DNA from: Sphingomonas parapaucimobilis NBRC 15100 | GTDB taxonomy: Bacteria > Pseudomonadota > Alphaproteobacteria > Sphingomonadales > Sphingomonadaceae | Reading direction: 5' to 3' | NCBI RefSeq assembly: GCF_000787715.1 | Contig: NZ_BBPI01000076.1 | Location: 58,247 to 122,246, forward strand | Length of the DNA stretch: 64,000 bases | Shown here: positions 28,016-36,015 of the stretch, in pieces | Numbering within the stretch: the stretch's first letter is position 1 | Layout of the letters: each line of letters opens with the position of its first letter | The notes under the pieces: model-generated | Databases searched by the model: none | Told to the model about the DNA's origin: nothing | What the model saw: the letters and a program-made list of their open reading frames with translations, nothing else | Position numbers and translations under genes: made by a program

Positions 28016-29695
28016 TTGGCGGGACAGCGATTGGGTTTTCGGGATGCGGTGGGCTGGCTGTCGCAAATCATAGGGCCTGATTCGGCCTATGTCCGTCTTG
28101 GCATCGTCTACACCATCGCGATCAGCCTGCTGGCGCTGGCGACGCCCATCTCGGTCCAGTTACTGATCAACAGCGTCGCCAATACCGCCATGCCCGCCCC
28201 GCTCTGGGCGCTGTCGGGCGTGCTGCTGATGCTGTTGCTGATGGTCGCCGGGCTCAGCGCGCTCAGGGTGTGGATCATGGCGGCGTTCGAACGTCGCCTC
28301 TTCTCGCGCGTCGTCGCCGAAGTGACGGTCCGGGCGGTCCATGCGCAGGACCCGTTTTTCGCCGATGGCAATCGCGGCGACCTGTTCAACCGCTATTTCG
28401 ACCTGGTGGTCGTCCAGAAATCGGTGCCCAGCCTGGTCATCGGCGCCTTCACCATCATGCTCCAGGCGGCGATCGGCCTGACCATCACCAGCTTCTACCA
28501 CCCGGTCTTCCTGGCCTTCAACGTGGTGCTGGTCGCGGCCCTCCTGCTGGTGTGGATGCTGTGGCGGCGCGGCGCGATCAGCGGGGCGGTGGCGCTCAGC
28601 CATGCCAAGCACAATGCCGCCCGCTGGCTGGAGAGCGTCGGCGGGTCGAACGGCTTCTACAAGTCGCTGCGCCATCTCGACTTCGCGATGAACCGGTCGG
28701 AGGCGATGACCGCCAATTATGTCGACACGCATCGCCGCTATTTCCGCTATCAGTTCGCGCAGACCATCGCCTTCCTGCTGATCTACGCCTTTGCCAGCGC
28801 CGGATTGCTGCTGCTGGGCGGCATGTTGATCCTGCGCGGGCAACTGTCGCTGGGCCAGCTGGTCGCGGCCGAGCTGATCCTGTCGGGCGTCTTCTACGGC
28901 ATCTCGCAATTCGGCTGGTATCTCGACACCTTCTACGACCTGGTCGCCAGTTCCGAGGAGCTGTCGCTGCTGTTCGCCATCCCGCAGGAGCCGACCGTGC
29001 GCGGCGATAACGGCCCGCGCGACGGATCGGTCAAGCTGACCGACGTCGCGTTCAACGACGCTCGCTACAACCTTACGCTGGCGGCCGGGGAGCAGCTCGT
29101 CACCGTGACCGAGCCGGGGGCCGAGCGTCTGCTGGCGATGCTGCTGAAGCGCCACGCGCTGCCCGATCGCGGCCTGGTGCGGATCGGCAACGCCGATCTG
29201 GGCTCGTTCGACATGTACCGCCTGCGCTCCGACGTGACGGTGCTCGACCGCTCGACCATCGTCGAGGTCACGATCCGCGAATATCTGCGCCTTGCCTCGG
29301 GCGAGCTGGCCGAAAAGGCGATGGAGGCGCTGGCGCTGGTCGGGCTGGAACGTCGTCTGGCCAGCCTGCCACAGGGGCTGGACACGCCGCTGGGTTCGAC
29401 CGGCTATCCGCTGAGCGTCGGCGAGACGATGGCGCTCAAGCTCGCCAATGCGCTGCTGGTCGGCCCCAAGCTGCTGCTGCTCGGCCAGCTCTACGACCTG
29501 TTGCCGCCCGAACGGCTTCGCGCCGCGCTGCGCCTGTTGCGGGAGCATGGCACGACCGTGCTGCTGTGCACCGGCCGCCCCGAGGACATGGAACTGGACG
29601 GCTATCTCTATCTCGGTCTGACCGAACAGCGCCGCTTCGACCAGCTCGTCGACCTTCAGAACGCCTATCGCCGGGAGGACGCCGATGTCGCCTGA
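28016..29695 (+). CDS. ABC-transporter-like membrane protein with a degenerate ATPase domain
   Basis: A 559-residue protein that starts at TTG 28016 behind AAGGGG. The first 310 residues form a normal six-helix ABC exporter membrane domain (helices near 28-50, 65-90, 140-190, 250-300). The region after residue 335 has the length and fold pattern of an ABC ATPase but no working motif. Walker A is replaced by TEPGAERLLAML (no GKS/T), the Q-loop Gln is absent, the signature reads LSVGE, Walker B ends LLLLGQL instead of LDE, and the H-loop His is replaced (LLCTGRPED). It overlaps the HlyD-like gene by 11 bp, followed by a TolC-like gene. It looks like a type I secretion apparatus whose ATPase is inactive or relies on a partner. 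Confidence 0.85.
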   Translation: MAGQRLGFRDAVGWLSQIIGPDSAYVRLGIVYTIAISLLALATPISVQLLINSVANTAMPAPLWALSGVLLMLLLMVAGLSALRVWIMAAFERRLFSRVVAEVTVRAVHAQDPFFADGNRGDLFNRYFDLVVVQKSVPSLVIGAFTIMLQAAIGLTITSFYHPVFLAFNVVLVAALLLVWMLWRRGAISGAVALSHAKHNAARWLESVGGSNGFYKSLRHLDFAMNRSEAMTANYVDTHRRYFRYQFAQTIAFLLIYAFASAGLLLLGGMLILRGQLSLGQLVAAELILSGVFYGISQFGWYLDTFYDLVASSEELSLLFAIPQEPTVRGDNGPRDGSVKLTDVAFNDARYNLTLAAGEQLVTVTEPGAERLLAMLLKRHALPDRGLVRIGNADLGSFDMYRLRSDVTVLDRSTIVEVTIREYLRLASGELAEKAMEALALVGLERRLASLPQGLDTPLGSTGYPLSVGETMALKLANALLVGPKLLLLGQLYDLLPPERLRAALRLLREHGTTVLLCTGRPEDMELDGYLYLGLTEQRRFDQLVDLQNAYRREDADVA

Positions 29696-30761
29696 TCAGC
29701 TCGCGCATTTCCGTACCCTCTCGTCGCTGCGTCCGCCACGGGTCACGGTCGCCATCGCCTGGATCCTGACGGTCGGGATCGCGGCGGTCATCTTCATCCT
29801 GTTCTTCGTGCCGTGGCTGCAGACCGCGCAGGGGCGCGGCCAGGTCGTCTCGCTCGACCCCACCGACCGGGCGCAGGACGTGACCGCTCTGGTGCCGGGC
29901 AGGGTCGAGCGCTGGTATGTCCATGACGGCCAGCATGTGAAGCAGGGCGACCCGATCGCGCGGATCATCGACCTCGATCCCAATCTGCTCTCCCGCCTTG
30001 CCGCCGAACGCGCGCAGGTGGAGGCCGAGATCGCCTCGGTCCGCCAGTCTCAGGCGGTCGCCCAGATCGACGTCAACCGCACCCGCCAGCTCTATTCGGA
30101 GGGGCTGGCCTCGCGCCGCGATTACGAACAGGCGCAGATCAAGGTCGCCGACTCCGGCGCCAAGCTGGCGGAGTCGCGGGCCAAGCTGAACCGGATCGAC
30201 GTGCAGCTGAACCGCCAGTCGGCGCAGCTGGTCCGCGCCCCGCGCGCCGGTCGTATCCAGAATCTGAACGCGGCGGCGGGCGGTGCCTATGTCTCGGCGG
30301 GCACGGCGCTGGCGGTGGTCGCGCCGGAAGAGGTGCAGCGCGCGGTCGAATTGCTGATCGACGGCCGCGACGTGCCGCTGCTGCGCCCCGGTCGCCCGGT
30401 GCGTCTGGAATTCGAGGGCTGGCCCGCGATACAGTTCAGCGGCTGGCCCTCGATCGCCTATGGCTTTTTCGACGGTCGCGTCCGCACGATCGATCCCAAT
30501 GCCAATGCGCAGGGGCTGTTCCGCATCCTGGTCGAGCCTGCGCCGGGCAAGCCCGCCTGGCCCGAGCGCCGCTTCGTCCGGCTGGGCGGCAAGGTGCAGG
30601 GCTGGGTCCAGGGCGAGACGGTGACGGTCGGCTATGAGCTGTGGCGTCAGCTCAACGACTTCCCGCTGGAATTCGGCCAGACGGTGAATGACAAGCAGGA
30701 CGACAAGGGCGCGAAGGACGATGACAAGAAGATCGCGGCCAAGGCGGGCAAGCCGAAATGA
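29685..30761 (+). CDS. HlyD-family periplasmic adaptor
   Basis: A 358-residue membrane fusion protein: one N-terminal transmembrane helix (about residues 25-48), lipoyl halves (VVSLDPTDRAQDVTALVPGRV near 60-80; RAPRAGRIQNLNAAAGG near 185-200) and a hairpin of about 95 residues between them. The C-terminal tail is highly charged (KQDDKGAKDDDKKIAAKAGK). It overlaps the ABC-like gene by 11 bp and the TolC-like gene by 4 bp. With those two it forms an inner membrane to outer membrane conduit of type I secretion or efflux design. No RTX-type or other obvious substrate gene is adjacent. Confidence 0.88.
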   Translation: MSPDQLAHFRTLSSLRPPRVTVAIAWILTVGIAAVIFILFFVPWLQTAQGRGQVVSLDPTDRAQDVTALVPGRVERWYVHDGQHVKQGDPIARIIDLDPNLLSRLAAERAQVEAEIASVRQSQAVAQIDVNRTRQLYSEGLASRRDYEQAQIKVADSGAKLAESRAKLNRIDVQLNRQSAQLVRAPRAGRIQNLNAAAGGAYVSAGTALAVVAPEEVQRAVELLIDGRDVPLLRPGRPVRLEFEGWPAIQFSGWPSIAYGFFDGRVRTIDPNANAQGLFRILVEPAPGKPAWPERRFVRLGGKVQGWVQGETVTVGYELWRQLNDFPLEFGQTVNDKQDDKGAKDDDKKIAAKAGKPK

Positions 30762-32209
30762 TGCGCTCGCTGCTGCTGATCTCCGCGCTCGCCGTCCCGG
30801 CCCTGTCCGCCCCCGTCACAGCGCAGCGGATCGAGGCCAACCCGCGTCCCGCGCCCATGCCCAAGTCCGGGCCGCTGACCCTGGACGAGGTGCTGCGCTC
30901 CTCCGCTCGCGCCGCACCCCAGATCGTCGAGGCGCTGGCCAGGATCCGCTCCGCCGAGGGCAAGGCGATCACCGCCGATGGTGCCTTCGACACGGTGTTC
31001 GAGGCCGAGGGCCGCTCGCGCACGCTCGGCTATTATGACGGCACCGTCGCCGCCGCGAGCGCCAACCGCCCGCTGAGCAACAATGGCGGCTATGTCTATG
31101 GCGGCTACCGGGTCAGCCGGGGCAGTTTCCCGGTCTATGAGGACCAGAATTACACCAACCGCCTGGGCGAGGTGAAGGTCGGCGCGCTCTATTCGCTGTT
31201 GCGCGACCGGCTGGTCGACGAGCGCCGCACGAAGCGCACGCTGGCCTCGGGCGATATCGACATCGCCAGGTTCGAGCGTGAAGCCGTAGCGATCGGCGTG
31301 CAGCGACGCGCGGTCGACGCCTATCAGAACTGGGTCGCGGCGGGCCTGCGCCTGCGGGCGTATCGCGACCTGCTCGACCTGTCGCTCAACCGGCGCGGCG
31401 GACTGGCGCGGCAGGTGGAGCTGGGCGCGCGGCCCGATATCCTGCTGGCCGAGAATGACCAGAATGTCGTCCGCCGCCGGGCGCTGGTGGTGCGGGCCGA
31501 GGGAGATTTCCTGGCGGCGGCCAATGCCCTGTCGCTCTATTACCGCGATGCCGAGGGCGATCCGGTACAGGTCGGGCCGGAACGCCTGCCGGGTGGGGCC
31601 GAGGCGCTGTCCGGCGTCGCGGTGGCGGCGCGCCGGAATTTCGAACAGCGCCGCCCCGACCTGCAGGTTCTGCTGGCAAGGATCGACCAGGGATCGGCGC
31701 GTCTGGCGCTGGCGCAGAACGACCTGCGTCCCCGGTTCGACCTGCGCGGCGAGATGGGCAAGGATGTCGGCCCGGTCGGCCTCGGCGGCCCCAGTCGCAC
31801 GCCGCTGGAGGCGGCGGTCGGCTTTCGCTTCTCGATGCCGCTCCAGAACCGCGCGGCGAAGGGCCGCATGGTCGAGGCGCAGGCCGAGATGGATGCGCTG
31901 TCGGCGCGCAGCCGCTTCCTGCGCGACCAGATCGCGGTGGAGGTCGAAGGGATCACCATCGGCGTCGATGCCGCCGAAAAGCTGGCCACCATCGCCGAGC
32001 AGGAGCGTCAGCTGGCCGAACGGCTCGCCGCGGCCGAGCGGCGGCGGTTCGAGCTGGGGTCGAGCGACTTCTTCCTGGTCAACCAGCGCGAGGAAACCGC
32101 GAACGACGCCCGTGTCCGCCTGATCGACGCCCAGGCCCGGATCGCGGCCGCCCGCGCCGAACTGGCCGCCGCCACCGCCGACCGCACGGCGCTGGGGCTG
32201 GAGCCGTAG
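30758..32209 (+). CDS. TolC-family outer-membrane channel
   Basis: A 483-residue outer-membrane factor with a Sec signal (MMRSLLLISALAVPALSAPVTAQ, cleaved about residue 22) and no lipobox, unlike the NodT-type protein at 4600. Two OEP-like halves can be seen (about 40-250 and 270-480), with coiled-coil helices RLALAQNDLRPRFDLRG and LAERLAAAERRRFELGSSDFF, the latter typical of the TolC/CusC C-terminal repeat. ATGA overlap with the HlyD-like gene shows co-translation. It is the third part of the unusual trans-envelope trio. Confidence 0.88.
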   Translation: MMRSLLLISALAVPALSAPVTAQRIEANPRPAPMPKSGPLTLDEVLRSSARAAPQIVEALARIRSAEGKAITADGAFDTVFEAEGRSRTLGYYDGTVAAASANRPLSNNGGYVYGGYRVSRGSFPVYEDQNYTNRLGEVKVGALYSLLRDRLVDERRTKRTLASGDIDIARFEREAVAIGVQRRAVDAYQNWVAAGLRLRAYRDLLDLSLNRRGGLARQVELGARPDILLAENDQNVVRRRALVVRAEGDFLAAANALSLYYRDAEGDPVQVGPERLPGGAEALSGVAVAARRNFEQRRPDLQVLLARIDQGSARLALAQNDLRPRFDLRGEMGKDVGPVGLGGPSRTPLEAAVGFRFSMPLQNRAAKGRMVEAQAEMDALSARSRFLRDQIAVEVEGITIGVDAAEKLATIAEQERQLAERLAAAERRRFELGSSDFFLVNQREETANDARVRLIDAQARIAAARAELAAATADRTALGLEP

Positions 32210-32366
32210 GACATTCATTCCTCCCCCTGCGGGGGCGCAACAGGGGCATGTCGGTCAGCAGCAGCGGCGAATAACCGACTCTGGAAACAACCAGAGCATG
32301 ATGACATGGGATCGAACCGAGCCTGAGCCCTCCTGTTCAGGGGAGGGGTGGATCAAGCTGATGGCA

Positions 32367-34886
32367 TCATGCCCTAACGCCAGCAGCCGGAACGGCCCGC
32401 TCCCCATCGGTGATCGGCGCGAGCGCGACGGGGTGGCCGTAGAGATAGCCCTGCCCCAGCCGACAACCGAGCTGGCGCAGACGCTCGGCCTGCCATTCGG
32501 TTTCGATCCCTTCGGCGATCACGACCTTGCCCAGGCCGATCCCCAGGCCGACGATCGCACTGACGATCGGGAAGGTGCCGCCATCGGTTTCGTCGAGCCC
32601 GGCGACGAAGGACTGGTCGATCTTGATCCGGTCCACCGGCAGGTCGCGCAGATGGACGAGCGAGGCATAGCCGGTGCCGAAATCGTCCAGGGCGATGCAC
32701 ACCCCCGCATCGTGCAATAGGCGCAGGCTGGACAGGATGCTGTCGGCACCGCGGTCGAGCATCACGCCCTCCGTCACCTCGACACACAGCCGCGACGGAT
32801 CGACACCGTGATGCGCCAGCCGTTCGAGCACGGTGCGCGCCGAACGCGGCCCGGCCAGCTGCGCCGCGGTGAAGTTGACGCACACCACGCCCAGCGCCTC
32901 GCCGCGATCACGCAGTGCGGTCAATGCCAGTTCGAGGACATGGTCCTGGATGCGCAGGCCGATCCGCTCGGCGACCAGCACATCGGCGAAACGGTCCGGG
33001 GTCATCAGCCCATGGACCGGATGGTCCCAGCGAAGCAGCGCTTCGTGCCCGCACACGGTTTCGGTCTCCAGCGAGACGATGGGTTGCAGGTAGAGGATGA
33101 ACTCGCCCTGATCCAGCGCCTGCTCGGCCTCCCCGGCAAAGGCGACCTGCAACTCGCGCAGGCTGCTGTGCAGCGGATCGTAGCGGACATAGCGCGCGCG
33201 TCCCAGCCGCTTGGCGGTGTAGAGTGCCAGATCGGCATTGTGATACAGCAGGTCGAGCGCCTGGGCATCGTCCGGATAGCGGGCCGACCCGATGCTGAGC
33301 GACATGGTCCGGCTGCGATCGCGGCCATGCCATGGCTCCCCCTGGATGCCGGCGATGCGTTCGGCCAGGGCGGCCTCGTCCTGCAACGAGCCGGGGCACA
33401 GGATCGCGAACTCGTCGCCGCCGATCCGCGACACCTGCACATCGACCATTGAGCGGACGACCCCGCCCAGCGCGGTGCCGACATGGCAGAGCAGCATGTC
33501 GCCGCTGGCATGGCCCTCCCGGTCGTTGACGTCCTTCAGATAATCGACGTCGATCAGGAACAGGCTGAACGGAATGGACGCCTTTATCAGGGTATTGGCC
33601 TGCTGTTGAAAGGCGGCCCGGTTGCCCAGGCCGGTCAGGAAGTCGGTGTGCGCGGCCAGCCGCAGCGTCTTGGTCTCGGCCATGTCGATCTCGCGACGTT
33701 GCCGCGCCTCGTCGAGTTCGAGGCGGATGCGGCGGAAACGGTCGGCGATCGCGAGCGAGAGGACCAGCGCCTCGAACGCCAGCGCCAGGAAGGTCGCCAT
33801 GTCCACCGCGTCATTCTGCCGCATCAGGCCCAGGTTGCGCGCCAGTCGCAGGGTGAACAGGATGATCACCGGGCTCCACCCGATCATGTAGAACCAGATG
33901 ACGCGGCTGCCCCGCCGCGCGGCCACCGCGCAGGACGTCGCGATCAGCACCGAGGTCGCGGCAATGGTATAATTGAGCAGTCGGTCGGTCAGGACCGGCG
34001 GAAGCCATGTATCGGCAGCCGCCAGCACGCCCAGCGATGCTCCCCCGATCGCCACCCAGCGTCCTGCCCGGATCAGGCCGCGCGGCATCACCCCCTCTTC
34101 GATGACCGAGAAGAAGAACATGTTGCCCGCCGCCACCATCAGGCCGACCAGCACGAACGAGATGCGCACTGCGATCGGCCCGACCAGCCATGGCACGACC
34201 AGCGCCGCCGTGTTGGTCCAGATCACGCCATAGACCAGCGCGACCGCCACCCAGAGCAGATACCAGCGCTGAAAGGCCGGACGCCGCCCGGCATGGATCA
34301 CCAGATTATAGAGAAAGGCCGACAGCAGCGTGCCCGCAAAAAGGCCGCTCAACACCAGCCAGCCGACATCCGCGCCGTTCATGACACTGCCCGGTCGGGC
34401 CACGACCTTGCGCATCAGCGACAGGTCGTCGATCCGCCGGAAACCGATATACAGCCCCCGAACGTCGCGGCCCGGCGTCGGAACCACGAATTTCAGCAGC
34501 CCGCCGGGTGTCCAATGGTCCCGCAAATCGGCATAGGACCGCGAACGCCGAACGATATCGTCGCGCGCGACGACCATCAGGGCGATCCGGTCGAACCGCG
34601 TCTGGTCGATCAACAGATCCCAGCCGGGGGGCAAGCTGCCCAATCGGGACGTATCCAGCCGCAACCACAGCCAGTCCGCGCCCCGCGTCGGTGCCTGTGC
34701 GCCGCAACGATAGGATGCCTCGACGATCCCGGCATCGGTGGCGCTATCCGGCAGCGCGGCGCTGCACACGGTCGGATACAGATCGACCGCCCTGGCGGAG
34801 ACCGTACCCGGCGTCATCGCGGCCAGGAGCAGCAGCCAAAAAAGGCCCCACGCCCTGACGTCCCAAACCCGCTTCGCGGCCTTCAT
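32367..34886 (-). CDS. Membrane 7TMR-DISM protein with GGDEF and EAL domains (cyclic-di-GMP turnover)
   Basis: An 839-residue protein from ATG 34886 (signal-like first helix to about residue 31). A periplasmic 7TMR-DISMED2-like sensor domain (about 35-175) is followed by seven membrane helices (about 180-390), a short coiled coil, then GGDEF and EAL domains. The GGDEF motif is intact (RIGGDEFAILCPGS, near 525) and so is the EAL motif (GHEALLRWDHP, near 640), with later EAL residues DDFGTGYASL and EGIETEWQ. Both synthesis and hydrolysis of cyclic-di-GMP are therefore possible; which dominates cannot be told. The frame is open to 34940, but the 34886 start gives the better signal. It stands alone and is convergent with the TolC-like gene. 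Confidence 0.9.
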   Translation of the reverse strand: MKAAKRVWDVRAWGLFWLLLLAAMTPGTVSARAVDLYPTVCSAALPDSATDAGIVEASYRCGAQAPTRGADWLWLRLDTSRLGSLPPGWDLLIDQTRFDRIALMVVARDDIVRRSRSYADLRDHWTPGGLLKFVVPTPGRDVRGLYIGFRRIDDLSLMRKVVARPGSVMNGADVGWLVLSGLFAGTLLSAFLYNLVIHAGRRPAFQRWYLLWVAVALVYGVIWTNTAALVVPWLVGPIAVRISFVLVGLMVAAGNMFFFSVIEEGVMPRGLIRAGRWVAIGGASLGVLAAADTWLPPVLTDRLLNYTIAATSVLIATSCAVAARRGSRVIWFYMIGWSPVIILFTLRLARNLGLMRQNDAVDMATFLALAFEALVLSLAIADRFRRIRLELDEARQRREIDMAETKTLRLAAHTDFLTGLGNRAAFQQQANTLIKASIPFSLFLIDVDYLKDVNDREGHASGDMLLCHVGTALGGVVRSMVDVQVSRIGGDEFAILCPGSLQDEAALAERIAGIQGEPWHGRDRSRTMSLSIGSARYPDDAQALDLLYHNADLALYTAKRLGRARYVRYDPLHSSLRELQVAFAGEAEQALDQGEFILYLQPIVSLETETVCGHEALLRWDHPVHGLMTPDRFADVLVAERIGLRIQDHVLELALTALRDRGEALGVVCVNFTAAQLAGPRSARTVLERLAHHGVDPSRLCVEVTEGVMLDRGADSILSSLRLLHDAGVCIALDDFGTGYASLVHLRDLPVDRIKIDQSFVAGLDETDGGTFPIVSAIVGLGIGLGKVVIAEGIETEWQAERLRQLGCRLGQGYLYGHPVALAPITDGERAVPAAGVRA

Positions 34887-35151
34887 GCCGACCCGTCCCC
34901 AACCGCAATAATGTGACGGAAACAAGACGGCCAATCCCACAGAGCGCCCCCGCTCCCGCCGCTTTCCCCGCCTGCGCCCTGACCGCCTTTTTACGCTTTC
35001 GTCAATCTCCGTATTTCAGCCCCTTGAAGTGACATGACTTTTTTCCGGATAGTCGCAGGACCGGCCGGATCGCCGGACCGGGGCATCGCTTTTGTCATAT
35101 CGGACCGTGCGCGCTCTGGTGGCGGGCACAGGCTTTGGGCATGGAAGGGGC

Positions 35152-36015
35152 ATGACGTTGTTCCACCGGATCGCCCGTATGCTCCCCGCCTCGCTGTCGC
35201 TGCTCATCACGGCCTGTTCGCCGCTGGCGACCTTCGACACCCTGGTGCCCAAGGATGGCGGCGGCAGGCGCGTGGCCGAGGCGCTGTCCTATGGTTCCGA
35301 TCCTCGTCAGCGGCTCGACATCTATGCCCCGCGCACCGCCGGAGCGGGCGAACGGCCGGTGGTCGTCTTTTTCTATGGCGGCAGCTGGAACAGCGGGACA
35401 CGGAGCGGCTATGCCTTTGTCGGGCGGGCGCTGGCGGCGCAGGGCTTTGTCGTGGTGATCCCGGATTACCGGCTGGTCCCCGCCATCCGTTATCCGGCCT
35501 TTGTCGAGGACGGTGCCGCGGCGGTGCGCTGGACGAAGGGGCATATCGCCGAATTCGGTGGCGATCCCGCCAGGCTGGTGCTGATGGGGCATTCGGCGGG
35601 GGCCTATATCGCCGCGATGCTGGCGGTCGACGATCGTTGGCTGGGCCGTGACCGACAGGCGGTGCGCGGGCTGGTCGGGCTGGCCGGTCCCTATGATTTC
35701 GCGCCCTTCGACATGGATGTCAGCCGGGCGGCCTTCGGCGGCTGGCCGCACCCCGAGGAGACCCAGCCGGTTCGCTGGGCCGGGGCGGGTGATCCCCCCG
35801 CGCTGCTGCTGGTCGGCGGCGAGGACACGACGGTCCAGCCGCGCAACAGCGAGGCGCTGGCCGCCGGGCTGCGGGCAGGTGGCGTGCCGGTGACGCTGCG
35901 CGCCTATCCCAAACTCGGCCATATCGGCATGATCCTGTCGGTCGCCCGCCCCTTTCGCGGCCGCGCGCCGGTGGTGGCCGATGTCGCCGCCTTCGTCCGG
36001 CAGGTGACGCGCTAA
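35152..36015 (+). CDS. Lipoprotein alpha/beta-hydrolase (carboxylesterase/BD-FAE-like)
   Basis: A 287-residue serine hydrolase. The start at 35152 follows AAGGGGC and gives a lipoprotein signal with lipobox ITAC (about Cys21). The oxyanion-hole motif FFYGGSWNSG (near residue 70) takes the place of HGGG. The nucleophile elbow is GHSAG (near 147), the acid is in GGEDTTVQP (near 225) and the histidine in KLGHIGM (near 258). Small esterases of this type cleave acyl esters. Its 3' end overlaps the stop of the convergent glycoside hydrolase by 4 bp; removal of acyl groups from a polysaccharide would fit but is inference. Confidence 0.85.
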   Translation: MTLFHRIARMLPASLSLLITACSPLATFDTLVPKDGGGRRVAEALSYGSDPRQRLDIYAPRTAGAGERPVVVFFYGGSWNSGTRSGYAFVGRALAAQGFVVVIPDYRLVPAIRYPAFVEDGAAAVRWTKGHIAEFGGDPARLVLMGHSAGAYIAAMLAVDDRWLGRDRQAVRGLVGLAGPYDFAPFDMDVSRAAFGGWPHPEETQPVRWAGAGDPPALLLVGGEDTTVQPRNSEALAAGLRAGGVPVTLRAYPKLGHIGMILSVARPFRGRAPVVADVAAFVRQVTR

